64,000 nt of DNA, taken from the NCBI GenBank assembly GCA_036502025.1, contig DASXZJ010000139.1, forward strand, positions 1 through 64,000, read 5' to 3'. Of this stretch, positions 20,817 through 29,562 are shown piece after piece. Made by a program: the position numbers and the translations under genes. The DNA comes from Bog-473 sp036502025 (GTDB lineage: Bacteria; Actinomycetota; Acidimicrobiia; Acidimicrobiales; RAAP-2). Position 1 is the stretch's first letter, and every line of letters starts with the position of its first letter. The notes under the pieces were generated by a model. The model ran no database searches and was not told the DNA's origin. It saw only the letters and a program-made list of their open reading frames with translations.

Positions 20817-21146
20817 ATGGTCTCGCCCATGCCGCAACCTCCCGCACTCACACCCGAGCAGCGCGCTGCTGCACTGGAAAAGGCCGCCAGGGTTCGCCGT
20901 GAGCGGGCCGAGGTCAAAGAGAAGCTCAAGAACGGCAACATCTCGCTGGCGCAGCTGCTCACGCAGGCGGACGGCGACGAGACGGTCGGCAAGATGAAAG
21001 TGGTCTCGGTCCTCGAGTCCCTGCCCGGCTTGGGCAAGGTGAAGGCGCGTCGCCTCATGGAGACCGTCGGCATCAGCGACAGCCGTCGGTTGCAGGGCTT
21101 GGGTGCCAAGCAGCGGGACTCGCTGCTCAAAGAGACTGCGCGCTGA
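20817..21146 (+). CDS. mihF: Actinobacterial integration host factor, mIHF
   Basis: Small nucleoid-associated protein of actinobacteria that binds and bends DNA, unrelated to proteobacterial IHF. It has 109 residues from the ATG at 20817, which has GGAGG four bases before it; the ATG at 20829 gives a protein closer to family length and remains possible. A long basic helix (AALEKAARVRRERAEVKEK) is followed by the helix-two-turn-helix with SLPGLGKVKARRLMETVGI, the DNA-binding core of the family. The location between pyrF and gmk is conserved in actinobacteria. Confidence 0.92.
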   Translation: MVSPMPQPPALTPEQRAAALEKAARVRRERAEVKEKLKNGNISLAQLLTQADGDETVGKMKVVSVLESLPGLGKVKARRLMETVGISDSRRLQGLGAKQRDSLLKETAR

Positions 21147-21720
21147 TCCACTGATCTTCGTGCTCATCGGCCCCGGCGGGGCCGGTAAGGGCACGTTGGC
21201 CGCGGAACTCGTCGCAACAGATCCCACCCTCTGGCTGAGCCGGAGTTGGACCACCCGCGAGCCGCGCCCGGGCGAGCGCGAGCGTAAGGCGTACCAGTTC
21301 GTCGACCGGGCCACCTTCGAGGACGCCATCGCCGAAGGTGGCTTCTTCGAATGGGCCGAGTTCCTCGGTCATCTGATGGGCACGCCCATCCCGAGTCCGC
21401 CCGCGGGAGCCGACGTCCTCCTCGAGATCGACGTGCAGGGCGCCGAGCAGGTCGTGGCCAAGCGGCCAGACGCCACGGTGATCCTGCTGCTGCCGCCCTC
21501 ACTCGAGGTGCAGGCGGCCCGGCTCGCGGCGCGGGGGGACGACGACGAGCACATCGCACGCCGGGTGGCCAAGGGCGTCGAGGAAGTGGAGCGTGGGCGC
21601 CAGATCGCGTCGTTTACCGTGGTCAACGACGACCTGCGTCAGGCTCTGGGTGAGCTGACGGCTATAGTTGATCGGACTCGAACGGCTGCTTCTCGCGCCG
21701 CGACCCCGGAGGACACCTAA
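21103..21720 (+). CDS. gmk: Guanylate kinase
   Basis: Phosphorylates GMP to GDP. The start is uncertain: GTG 21103 overlaps mihF by 44 bases and gives a normal first strand (DPLIFVLIG), while the next in-frame GTG at 21160 would remove most of that strand; I prefer 21103 (205 residues). The P-loop is GPGGAGKGT rather than the usual GPSGxGKG. The GMP-binding region SRSWTTREPRPGE and FFEWAEFLG is conserved, as is LLEIDVQGA. The stop overlaps the rpoZ ATG by one base. Confidence 0.92.
   Translation: MPSSGTRCSKRLRADPLIFVLIGPGGAGKGTLAAELVATDPTLWLSRSWTTREPRPGERERKAYQFVDRATFEDAIAEGGFFEWAEFLGHLMGTPIPSPPAGADVLLEIDVQGAEQVVAKRPDATVILLLPPSLEVQAARLAARGDDDEHIARRVAKGVEEVERGRQIASFTVVNDDLRQALGELTAIVDRTRTAASRAATPEDT
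21663..21668 (+). promoter_or_regulatory. Possible internal -10 for rpoZ
   Basis: TATAGT inside the end of gmk is close to the TATAAT consensus and would give an mRNA starting about 45 bases before rpoZ. No good -35 is present, so this is tentative. Confidence 0.35.
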
Positions 21721-22085
21721 TGGCCCAAGGCCGCAACACGCTCATGGATCCACCCATTGAGGATCTGCTGGACAAGGTGGACTCGAAGTTCACGCTGGTT
21801 GCCCTCGGCTCGGCCCGCGCCCGCCAGGTGAACTCCTATTACAACAGCCTGGGCGAGGGCCTCGGCAAGGTCGTACCGCCGCAGGTGGCTTCGGTCTCGG
21901 GCAAGCCCGTGTCGATCGCGTTCGAAGAGATTGCCGCCGGCAAGGCGACCTACTCCCGCCCCGACCCCGAAGAGGAAGCTGCGCTGGCCGCGGCCCTGGC
22001 CGAGGCCGAGGCGGCCGCCGAAGAGGGCGGGCTGAGCGAGGTCGTCGTCGAGGCCGGCGACGAGAGCGACCCACCCGCGAGCTAG
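21720..22085 (+). CDS. rpoZ: RNA polymerase omega subunit
   Basis: Small subunit that assists folding and assembly of the beta' subunit. It has 121 residues. The conserved core is near the N-terminus: MDPPIEDLLDKVDSKFTLV and ALGSARARQVNSYYNSLGEG; the C-terminal ~50 residues are Ala/Glu-rich. The order gmk-rpoZ-coaBC-metK is the standard actinobacterial arrangement. Confidence 0.95.
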   Translation: MAQGRNTLMDPPIEDLLDKVDSKFTLVALGSARARQVNSYYNSLGEGLGKVVPPQVASVSGKPVSIAFEEIAAGKATYSRPDPEEEAALAAALAEAEAAAEEGGLSEVVVEAGDESDPPAS

Positions 22086-22115
22086 TCGCTCACGGCGCGG
22101 CGCGGAGCGGAGCCG

Positions 22116-23378
22116 ATGACCGAGGATCTCGACAGGCGCCAACCCAGGGTCGTCCTGGGTGTGTGCGGCGGCATCGCGGCGTACAAGGCCGTCGAGGTCT
22201 GCCGGCGCCTCGTCGACGACGGCGTGCACGTCACCCCCGTACTCACCGACGAGGCCACCCGATTCGTCGGTGCGGTGACCTTCTCCGCGCTGGCCTCCGA
22301 GCCAGTGCAGCGCTCCCTCTGGGACGAGGCGTCGCCCATTCCGCACACCCGACTGGGCCAGCGGGCCGACCTCATCGTGGTGGTGCCCGCCACGGCGCAC
22401 TTCATCGCGCGCGCCGCCGCTGGGCTGGCCGACGACCTCCTGACGGCGACGCTGCTCGCCACCCGGGCCCCGGTGCTGATCTGCCCGGCCATGCACACCG
22501 AGATGTGGGAGCACCCATCGGTGCGGGAGAACCTGGACACCTTGCAACGGCGGGGCGTGCTCGTCGAACCGCCCGAGAGCGGCCACCTGGCCGGGGGGGA
22601 CGAGGGCGAGGGCCGCCTGGCCGATCCCGCCGTGATTGTGGCGCGCGTCCTGGCCGTGCTCGGCGAGGGTCACGGTGACGGTGCGCAGCCCCTCCTCGCG
22701 GGCGACCTGTCGGGACAGCACGTGGTGGTGAGCGCCGGCGGCACCCGGGAGCCGCTCGATCCGGTCCGCTTCATCTCCAACCGCTCCTCGGGCAAGCAGG
22801 GGCACGCCGTCGCCGAAGCCGCGGCGCGCCGCGGCGCCACCGTCACCTTGGTGACCTCGTCGGGGCGTGCGCTGTCGCCCGCCGCCCGGCCCGCCGTCAC
22901 CCGCATCGAGGTGGAGACCGCAGCCGAGATGGAGGCCACGCTCGAGAACCTGTTCCCGACGGCCGACGTGCTGGTCATGGCGGCCGCGGTCGCCGACTTC
23001 CGCCCCAAGGCACCAGCCGAGGCCAAGCTCTCCACCGAGGACGGGATCCCCGAGATCGTGCTGGAGCCGACGCCCGACATCCTGGCGGGACTGGTCGCCC
23101 GGCGGCGGCCCGGCCAGGTGCTGGTCGGCTTCGCCGCGGAGACGCACGACGTCCTCGCCCGCGGTCGCCGGAAACTCGACCGCAAGGGTGTCGACCTCCT
23201 GGTCGTTAACGATGTCAGTGCCCCCGGGGTCGGATTCGACCATGACACCAACGCGGTGACCATCCTCAGCACCGGCGGCAGCGCGACAGAAATCGCACTG
23301 ACCTCCAAGAATGCAGTGGCCGATGCCGTATTGGATAGGGTGATCCTCCACCAGAGAGAGAAGCGGAGCTCGACGTGA
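22116..23378 (+). CDS. coaBC: Bifunctional phosphopantothenoylcysteine decarboxylase / phosphopantothenate-cysteine ligase
   Basis: Two consecutive steps of coenzyme A synthesis in one protein of 420 residues. The N-terminal CoaC flavodoxin-like domain (~10-185) shows GVCGGIAAYKAVE, the catalytic His in PIPHTRLG and ICPAMHTEMW. The C-terminal CoaB domain (~200-400) shows VSAGGTREPLDPVRFISNR and MAAAVADFRP, with the CTP/cysteine-binding Lys in SGKQGHAVA. Start ATG at 22116. The stop overlaps the metK GTG by four bases. Confidence 0.96.
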   Translation: MTEDLDRRQPRVVLGVCGGIAAYKAVEVCRRLVDDGVHVTPVLTDEATRFVGAVTFSALASEPVQRSLWDEASPIPHTRLGQRADLIVVVPATAHFIARAAAGLADDLLTATLLATRAPVLICPAMHTEMWEHPSVRENLDTLQRRGVLVEPPESGHLAGGDEGEGRLADPAVIVARVLAVLGEGHGDGAQPLLAGDLSGQHVVVSAGGTREPLDPVRFISNRSSGKQGHAVAEAAARRGATVTLVTSSGRALSPAARPAVTRIEVETAAEMEATLENLFPTADVLVMAAAVADFRPKAPAEAKLSTEDGIPEIVLEPTPDILAGLVARRRPGQVLVGFAAETHDVLARGRRKLDRKGVDLLVVNDVSAPGVGFDHDTNAVTILSTGGSATEIALTSKNAVADAVLDRVILHQREKRSST

Positions 23379-24565
23379 AAACGACCTTCACCTCGGAATC
23401 AGTCACCGAGGGACACCCCGACAAGATGGCGGACCAGGTGTCCGACGCCGTGCTCGACGCCATTCTGGAGGGCGATCCCGACAGCCGGGTGGCCTGCGAG
23501 ACGCTGCTGACCACCGGTCTGGTCGTCGTCGCCGGCGAGGTCACCACCTCGACCTACGTCGACATCCCGGCCATCGTGCGCGACACCGTGTGCGAAATTG
23601 GGTACGACAACGACGCCTACGGCTTCAACGGCAAGACCTGCGGCGTGCTCGTCTCGCTCGACGCGCAGTCGCCTGACATCGCGCAGGGCGTGGACACCGC
23701 CTTCGAGTTCCGCACCGGGGCCGGGGGCGAGGACACGCTCAACGCCCAGGGCGCCGGCGACCAGGGGATGATGTTCGGCTACGCCTGCGACGAGACGCCC
23801 GATCTCATGCCACTGCCCATCTGGTTGGCCCACCGCCTCTCCGAGCGGCTGGCCCAGGTGCGGCGGGCTGGCGCCATTTCCTACTTGCGACCTGACGGCA
23901 AGACGCAGGTTTCGGTGGTCTACGAGAACGGCCGCCCCGTGCGGATCGATACCGTGCTCATCTCGACCCAGCACGCGCCGGGCGTCGACCTCGAGGAGGA
24001 GCTGCTGCCCGATCTGACCGAGCACGTCATCAACCCGCTCCTCCCGACCGACCTCGACATCTCCGACGTCCGCATCTTCGCCAACCCCACCGGGATCTTC
24101 GAGCTCGGCGGGCCACACGCCGACACCGGTCTGACCGGCCGCAAGATCATCGTGGACACCTACGGCGGGATGGCCCGTCACGGCGGCGGTGCCTTCTCGG
24201 GCAAGGACCCCTCCAAGGTCGACCGCTCCGCGGCCTACGCGGCCCGCTGGGTGGCCAAGCACGTCGTGGCGGCCGGCGCGGCCAAGCGGTGCGAGGTCCA
24301 GGTGGCGTACGCCATCGGCGTGGCCCACCCGGTCTCCCTCCTGGTCGAGACGTTCGGCTCGGAGACCGTCGACCCCGAGAAGATCTCCGAGGCCGTGCGC
24401 GCCGTGTTCGATCTTCGCCCGGCCGCCATCGCGCGTGACCTGGATCTGCGCCGCCCGATCTACAAGAAGACGGCGGCCTACGGTCACTTCGGCCGGTCCG
24501 AGAAGGAGTTCACCTGGGAGGCCACGCCGCGGATCGACGACCTGCGGTCCGCGTTGGGCCTCTGA
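23375..24565 (+). CDS. metK: S-adenosylmethionine synthetase
   Basis: Makes SAM from methionine and ATP. It has 396 residues. The hallmark motifs are SESVTEGHPDK (ATP site, residues 7-17), GAGDQGMMFGYA, and GGGAFSGKDPSKVDRS in the phosphate-binding loop. GTG start coupled to coaBC. Length and motif content are typical; no leader riboswitch is seen, which is expected since it sits inside an operon. Confidence 0.97.
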   Translation: MKTTFTSESVTEGHPDKMADQVSDAVLDAILEGDPDSRVACETLLTTGLVVVAGEVTTSTYVDIPAIVRDTVCEIGYDNDAYGFNGKTCGVLVSLDAQSPDIAQGVDTAFEFRTGAGGEDTLNAQGAGDQGMMFGYACDETPDLMPLPIWLAHRLSERLAQVRRAGAISYLRPDGKTQVSVVYENGRPVRIDTVLISTQHAPGVDLEEELLPDLTEHVINPLLPTDLDISDVRIFANPTGIFELGGPHADTGLTGRKIIVDTYGGMARHGGGAFSGKDPSKVDRSAAYAARWVAKHVVAAGAAKRCEVQVAYAIGVAHPVSLLVETFGSETVDPEKISEAVRAVFDLRPAAIARDLDLRRPIYKKTAAYGHFGRSEKEFTWEATPRIDDLRSALGL

Positions 24566-24605
24566 TCCACCCCTGACTGGAGACGCCGCGCCGGGCCACC
24601 GCGTC

Positions 24606-26408
24606 GTGCGCGTGCGCACCGATGTGGCGGCGTTGCCCAAGACGTTCGACTACGCCGTCCCCGAACAGTGGGACCACGCGGTCACGGTCGGTAGCCGCGT
24701 CCGCATCCTCCTCCACGGCCGCCGGGTCGGCGGCTGGGTGGTGGAGGACGACGTCACCCCGCCCGAGGGGATCGCACCCCAACCGTTGGCGCTGTGGTCG
24801 GGGTGGGGACCCCCACCGGCCGTGGTGGCCCTGGCCGAGTGGGCTGCCTGGCGCTGGGCCGGCCCGGCGTCGTTCTTCCTGCGGGCGGCGTCACCCGAGA
24901 AGGCCGTCCGCGCCCTACCGGTACCGCCGCCGATCCGCCCGGGCCCGCCCACCCCGGCCACGCCCCTCGGTGGGTTGGCCCAGCGCGTGGCCGGCGCGGG
25001 AGAGCCCGCCCTGCTCCGGCTCGCCCCCTCCACCGACCTGCTCGACCTGGTGCTGGCCGTGTTGAACGATCCCGCCACGTCGACCCGCCCCGGTTCGGTG
25101 CTGGTGCTCGTCCCTTCGGTCGGCTGGGCCGAGCGGCTGACCGACCGCCTGGTGCGGCGCGGGGTCGCCGCCACCACCGATTGGGCCGAGGCCCGGAGCG
25201 GCTGGCCCGTCGTTGTGGGCAGCCGAGCCGCCGCCTGGTCCCCGTTGCCGCAACTGGCGGCGGCGGTCGTCCTCGATGCCCATGACGAGTCCTACCGCGA
25301 GGAGAGCGCCCCGACCTACAACGCGGTCGAGACAGTGGCCGAGCGGGCCCGGCGCGAGGGCGCGCTCTGCGTCCTCACCTCACCGGCACCGCCGGTGGCG
25401 CTCAGCGCCGGCCGGTCGGTGGTGGCACTGCCGCCGGCGGCCGAGAAGGCCGGGTGGGCGACGCTCCAGTGCGTGGACCGGCGCGGCGCCGATCCCCACG
25501 AGGGCTTGTTCTCGCCCGAGTTCGTCCGCCTGGCCCGCGCCGTGCTCGACGACGCCGCCCAACTGGCGGAACGGGGGCCCCTGGTGTGCGTCTTCAACCG
25601 GATCGGCCGGGCCCGCCTGCTCGCCTGCGTGCGCTGCGGGGAACTGGCCCAATGCACCCGCTGCGGTGCCGCGGTGCGCCAGGTCGAGGGCGGGCTTCGC
25701 TGCCCGCGCTGCGAGGAGGAGCGTCCCCTGGTCTGCGCCGCCTGCGGCGGACTGCGCCTCAAGACGCTCAGGGTCGGGGTGAGCCGGCTGCGCGAGGAAG
25801 TGGCCGCCCTGCTCGGCGCCGAGGTGGCCGAGGTGTCCGGTGCGGTCGAGGCGGGCGCCACGAACGGTGCGCCGGTCCTCATGGGAACCGAAGCCGTCCT
25901 GCACCGGGTGCGGCGGGCCTCGGCCGTCGTCTTCCTCGACATCGATCTCCACCTGCTGGCGCCCCGCTTCAGTGCCACCGACGAGACGGTCGCCCTCTTG
26001 GCCCGCTCCTCGCGGCTGGTGGGACCCCGGCCCGATGGGCCCGAGTCCGCCCGGATCCTGGTGCAGACCCGCGTGCCGGACCACCCGGTGCTCCGGGCGC
26101 TCGGTCGAGGCACCCCGGAGCTCCTGGCCGCCGACGAGGAGGCGATGCGCCGCGAGGCCGGGCTGCCACCGTTCGTCGCCCTGGCCCTCGTGTCGGGTCC
26201 ATTGGCGCCGACCTATCTGGCGGACGTCCGAGCCCTCGCCGGGTCGAGCGACCCCGCGAGATCCAGACCCCCCACGGTCTCCGAGCTGGCCGACGACCGT
26301 TTCCTGGTCCGTGCCGCGGACCACCGGGCGCTGTGCGACCTCCTGGCCGAGGTGCCCCGCCCCTCGGGGCGAGGGCTGCGGATCGAGGTCGACCCCGTCA
26401 CCCTCTGA
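24606..26408 (+). CDS. priA: Primosomal protein N' (PriA), actinobacterial form with degenerate helicase motifs
   Basis: Homologue of the replication-restart protein PriA. The start is uncertain; GTG 24606 places the usual first strand (VRVRTDVAALPKTFDYAVP) at the N-terminus, giving 600 residues. The 3'-end-binding N-domain is recognisable. The helicase motifs are lost: no Walker A precedes VLVLVPSVGW, and the DEEH box reads DAHD. The zinc-binding insert is intact with four CxxC pairs between about residues 340 and 385 (ACVRCGELAQCTRC, LRCPRC, VCAACGG). Actinobacterial PriA proteins are known to share this degeneration, so a DNA-binding scaffold role without ATPase is likely. Confidence 0.88.
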   Translation: MRVRTDVAALPKTFDYAVPEQWDHAVTVGSRVRILLHGRRVGGWVVEDDVTPPEGIAPQPLALWSGWGPPPAVVALAEWAAWRWAGPASFFLRAASPEKAVRALPVPPPIRPGPPTPATPLGGLAQRVAGAGEPALLRLAPSTDLLDLVLAVLNDPATSTRPGSVLVLVPSVGWAERLTDRLVRRGVAATTDWAEARSGWPVVVGSRAAAWSPLPQLAAAVVLDAHDESYREESAPTYNAVETVAERARREGALCVLTSPAPPVALSAGRSVVALPPAAEKAGWATLQCVDRRGADPHEGLFSPEFVRLARAVLDDAAQLAERGPLVCVFNRIGRARLLACVRCGELAQCTRCGAAVRQVEGGLRCPRCEEERPLVCAACGGLRLKTLRVGVSRLREEVAALLGAEVAEVSGAVEAGATNGAPVLMGTEAVLHRVRRASAVVFLDIDLHLLAPRFSATDETVALLARSSRLVGPRPDGPESARILVQTRVPDHPVLRALGRGTPELLAADEEAMRREAGLPPFVALALVSGPLAPTYLADVRALAGSSDPARSRPPTVSELADDRFLVRAADHRALCDLLAEVPRPSGRGLRIEVDPVTL

Positions 26409-26432
26409 GGATGGCCCCCGGAACCGCACCGG

Positions 26433-26438
26433 TAGAAT
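26433..26438 (+). promoter_or_regulatory. -10 element of leaderless def promoter
   Basis: TAGAAT is followed by exactly six bases and then the def ATG at 26445. There is no Shine-Dalgarno. Confidence 0.65.
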
Positions 26439-26444
26439 GCCGGG

Positions 26445-26975
26445 ATGCCCTTGACGATTCGGCAGTACGGCGATCCCGTGCTCAAGGAGGCCACCAAAGA
26501 GGTGGTGGAGATCGACGGCAAGGTGGCGTCGCTGGTCGATTCCATGATCGAGACGATGTACGACGCCCCCGGCACCGGCCTGGCCGCCAACCAGATCGGC
26601 GTGCAGCGGAGGATCTTCGTCTACGACATCGGCGACGGCGCCCGCCCGGTGATCAACCCGCGCATCGTCGAGTCCGACGGTGAGTGGACCTACGACGAGG
26701 GCTGCCTCTCGATCCCCGGCTTGAGTTGGGAGATCGTGCGCCCCAACGCGGTGCACCTGGTGGGCCTCGACCTCGACGGCAACGAGATCTCCATTGAGGC
26801 CACTGAACTCGAGGGCCGGGTCTTCCAGCACGAGCTGGACCACCTCGACGGCATCCTGCTGGTGGAGCGGCTCAACGACGACCAGCGCAAGGAGGCCCTC
26901 AAGGTCCTCCGCGCCCGCACCCTCGAGTTGCCGCCCCGCGACGCCGACGGCCTGGCGTCGCTCTTCACCAAGTAG
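26445..26975 (+). CDS. def: Peptide deformylase
   Basis: Fe/Zn enzyme that removes the formyl group from nascent proteins. It has 176 residues. The three family motifs are present: GTGLAANQIG (43-52), EGCLSIP with metal ligand Cys87, and QHELDHLDG with metal ligands His129 and His133 and catalytic Glu130. The leaderless promoter supports the ATG at 26445. fmt lies 69 bases downstream, linking formylation and deformylation. Confidence 0.97.
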   Translation: MPLTIRQYGDPVLKEATKEVVEIDGKVASLVDSMIETMYDAPGTGLAANQIGVQRRIFVYDIGDGARPVINPRIVESDGEWTYDEGCLSIPGLSWEIVRPNAVHLVGLDLDGNEISIEATELEGRVFQHELDHLDGILLVERLNDDQRKEALKVLRARTLELPPRDADGLASLFTK

Positions 26976-27032
26976 CCCGCCACTCCCTCCCGCTCCACCA
27001 CACCACCCGGCGCCCAGGCGTCCCGCCTGTCC

Positions 27033-27038
27033 TACGGT
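27033..27038 (+). promoter_or_regulatory. -10 element of leaderless fmt promoter
   Basis: TACGGT is six bases before the fmt GTG at 27045 with no Shine-Dalgarno, repeating the arrangement seen at def. Confidence 0.5.
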
Positions 27039-27044
27039 GGTCCG

Positions 27045-27932
27045 GTGGCCCGCCTCGCCTTCCTCGGCACACCCGCCATGGCGGTGCCCCCACTGCGCGC
27101 CCTGGTCGAGGCCAACCACGAGATTGCGCTCTGCATCACCCGGCCGGATCGTCGGCGTGGCCGCGGCGGGGCCGTCACGCCGAGCCCGGTCAAGGAGGCC
27201 GCTCTCGAGCTTGGCATCCCGGTCGCCCACTCGCTCGATGACTTGGCAGCCTCGGGGGCCGAACTGGCGGTGGTGGTGGCCTACGGGCGCATCATCCCGC
27301 CGGCCGTGCTGGCCACGACGCCCATGGTCAACCTGCACTTCTCCCTCCTGCCCCGGTGGCGGGGGGCGGCCCCGGTCGAACGGGCCATCCTGGCCGGCGA
27401 CACCCAGACCGGCGTGTGCGTCATGGCGGTCGAGGAGGGCCTCGATACAGGTCCCGTCTACGCCCGCCGTGCCGTCGCGTTGCCCGATCACCTCTATCTG
27501 CAGTCGTTGCGCGACGAGCTGGTCGAGGTCGGGAGCGTGCTGCTGGTCGACACGCTGGCCGCCGGCGTCGACGGACTCCCCACGCCCCGGGCCCAGGAAG
27601 GGACGCCGACGACGGCGGAGAAAGTCACCAGCGAGGATCTCCACCTGCACTGGGCCGAGACGGCGACGCAGCTGCACCGGGTGGTGCGCCTGGAGCGTGC
27701 CTGGACGACCTTCCGGGGCAAGCGGCTGCGCGTCCTGCGGGCCAGCCCACTCGGCGAGGTGCAGCCGGCCGGCCCCCCGGGATCGTTGGCGGGCACCGAG
27801 GTGAGCACGGGGCGGGGGATACTGCGCCTCGAGCGGGTGCAGCCGGAGAGTCGAACGCCTATGTCCGCGGAGGAGTGGGTCCGGGGCATCCACCCCTCGG
27901 TCGGGGAGCGCCTCGACGGCGACCTACCATGA
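27045..27932 (+). CDS. fmt: Methionyl-tRNA formyltransferase
   Basis: Formylates initiator methionyl-tRNA using 10-formyltetrahydrofolate. It has 295 residues. The catalytic Asn96 and His98 are in VNLHFSLLPRWRGAAPV (95-111), and the later Asp in EEGLDTGPVYARR. The C-terminal tRNA-binding barrel (~200-290) is present. The stop overlaps a methyltransferase ATG. In many actinobacteria the next gene is rsmB; here it is not. Confidence 0.96.
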   Translation: MARLAFLGTPAMAVPPLRALVEANHEIALCITRPDRRRGRGGAVTPSPVKEAALELGIPVAHSLDDLAASGAELAVVVAYGRIIPPAVLATTPMVNLHFSLLPRWRGAAPVERAILAGDTQTGVCVMAVEEGLDTGPVYARRAVALPDHLYLQSLRDELVEVGSVLLVDTLAAGVDGLPTPRAQEGTPTTAEKVTSEDLHLHWAETATQLHRVVRLERAWTTFRGKRLRVLRASPLGEVQPAGPPGSLAGTEVSTGRGILRLERVQPESRTPMSAEEWVRGIHPSVGERLDGDLP

Positions 27933-28735
27933 CTCCGGTGACGGTGACTCCGATCGACGGGTGGAATCCGGATCAGTACGAGCGCTTCCGCTCCCAACGG
28001 AGGGAGCCGTTCGACGATCTGCTTGACCTCTGCACGCCGGTTCCCGAGGGGCGGATCGTCGACCTCGGGTGCGGGACCGGCGATCTGACCGCCGAGGTAC
28101 ACCGGCAGATGCAGGCGGCCGAGACGGTGGGAGTCGACTCGTCCGAATCGATGTTGGCCCGGGCCACCGCCGATCACGCCGACGTGGCCGGGCTCTCGTT
28201 CGAGCTGGGCGACATCTCGACCTGGCTCGGCAAGGACCTCGACCTCGTCATCGCCAACGCGTCGCTGCAATGGGTGGACGACCATCTGAGCCTGCTGGCC
28301 CGGATGCGCACCGCCCTGGCCGAAGGTGGGCAACTGGCCTTCCAGGTGCCGGCCAACTACCGCCACCCGTCCCATCTGCTGGCCCGACAGGTGGCCAACG
28401 AGCCCCCGTTCATCGACGCCCTCGACGGTGACGTGCCGTCGGACCGGGGTCGCTTCGTCCTGTCGCCCGAGATCTACGCCGACCTACTCTACGAGTTGGG
28501 GGCCCGCGACCAAGTGGTCCGCATGGAGGTCTACGGCCATGAGCTCTCCTCCACGGGCGACGTGGTCGAATGGGTGATGGGAACCCTGCTCACGCCGTAC
28601 CGGAGCCGGCTCACCGAGGAGATGTTCGAGGCCTTCGTGGACCGCTACCGGGAACTCCTGCTCGAAGAGCTGGGGGAGCGCGAGCCCTACTTCTACGGGT
28701 TCCGCCGCATCGTGTGCTGGGCCCGCTTCGGCTGA
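27929..28735 (+). CDS. Class I SAM-dependent methyltransferase, trans-aconitate methyltransferase-like
   Basis: Probable SAM-dependent small-molecule methyltransferase, 268 residues from the ATG overlapping fmt. Motif I is VDLGCGTGD (44-52), motif II GVDSSESM, and the later NASLQWVDDH and GGQLAFQVPANY segments match the Tam family, which methylates trans-aconitate or related carboxylates. The terminal EPYFYGFRRIVCWAR also fits that group. It occupies the place where rsmB is often found between fmt and rpe. The substrate is inferred from family only. Confidence 0.8.
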   Translation: MTPVTVTPIDGWNPDQYERFRSQRREPFDDLLDLCTPVPEGRIVDLGCGTGDLTAEVHRQMQAAETVGVDSSESMLARATADHADVAGLSFELGDISTWLGKDLDLVIANASLQWVDDHLSLLARMRTALAEGGQLAFQVPANYRHPSHLLARQVANEPPFIDALDGDVPSDRGRFVLSPEIYADLLYELGARDQVVRMEVYGHELSSTGDVVEWVMGTLLTPYRSRLTEEMFEAFVDRYRELLLEELGEREPYFYGFRRIVCWARFG

Positions 28736-28749
28736 GCCCTGAACCGCCG

Positions 28750-29460
28750 GTGACCACCCGCCAACCCACACGGCCGACCCGCGACCCCGGGCGTCCCGGC
28801 ACCATCCGCATCGCCCCCTCGGTGCTGTCGGCCGACTTCGGTGCGCTGGCCGAGCAGGTGGGGGAGGTGGCGCCGGTCGCCGACTGGCTCCACGTCGACG
28901 TCATGGACGGTCACTTCGTTCCGAACCTGACATTGGGCCCGCCGGTGGTGGCATCCCTGAGGCGGCACACCCCGCTTTACTTCGACTGCCACCTGATGAT
29001 GACCAATCCCGGCCCGTACCTCGAGGACTTCGCCGCCGCGGGGGCCGACGGCTGCACGGTGCACGTCGAGATCGGGGGCACCGACGAGCTCATCGAGCAG
29101 ATGCGAGACCTCGGCCTGCGGGTCGGCGTGGCCCTCAACCCAGATTCGCCCTTCGACGCCGTGGCCCCCTATCTGGACAAGGTGGACCTGGTGCTGTGCA
29201 TGACGGTGTTCCCGGGCTTCGGGGGTCAGGCCTTCATGGCCGAGGTCCTCGAGAAGGTTCGCCAGGTGAGAGACGCGGTCACCACCGGATCCCTCCCGGT
29301 CGACATCGAGGTCGACGGGGGGATCGACCCCGCCACCGCGCCGCGGGCCGCCGAGGCGGGCGCCAACGTGTTCGTTGCCGGCAGTTCCATCTTCGGACGG
29401 GCGCGGCCCTGGGAGGCGGCCAACGAGATCCGGGACGCCGTCAACGTGACGAAAGCGTGA
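28750..29460 (+). CDS. rpe: Ribulose-phosphate 3-epimerase
   Basis: Interconverts ribulose 5-phosphate and xylulose 5-phosphate in the pentose phosphate pathway. It has 236 residues from GTG 28750, including a ~18-residue Thr/Arg/Pro-rich N-terminal extension before the usual IRIAPSVLSADFGAL. Metal ligands are visible in LHVDVMDGHFVPN and DCHLMM, the phosphate loop in CMTVFPGFGGQAF, and the conserved Asp in EVDGGI. It is normally followed by the rib genes; here a transport and catabolic island intervenes. Confidence 0.95.
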   Translation: MTTRQPTRPTRDPGRPGTIRIAPSVLSADFGALAEQVGEVAPVADWLHVDVMDGHFVPNLTLGPPVVASLRRHTPLYFDCHLMMTNPGPYLEDFAAAGADGCTVHVEIGGTDELIEQMRDLGLRVGVALNPDSPFDAVAPYLDKVDLVLCMTVFPGFGGQAFMAEVLEKVRQVRDAVTTGSLPVDIEVDGGIDPATAPRAAEAGANVFVAGSSIFGRARPWEAANEIRDAVNVTKA

Positions 29461-29504
29461 CGATCGCGAACATTGTGATCACTGCGGGACGGCGCGACGA
29501 ATTG

Positions 29505-29556
29505 TTGTCTCCCGTGGGTTACACCGATAGATATTCGCCAGACGCGGTGTGATACT
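29505..29556 (+). promoter_or_regulatory. Promoter region of the aminophosphonate-type island
   Basis: Two candidates are visible in this unusually AT-rich gap. One is TTGTCT (29505-29510), 17 bases, TAGATA (29528-29533). The other is GATACT (29551-29556), exactly six bases before the GTG at 29563 and so a leaderless arrangement. A palindrome GTGATCAC (29475-29482) upstream may be a regulator site. Confidence 0.5.
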
Positions 29557-29562
29557 GCCCCC

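Noticed and set aside
25380..27893. 837-codon open frame on the minus strand across priA, def and fmt
   Set aside because: Antisense shadow of three well-recognised genes, with no domain and atypical composition.
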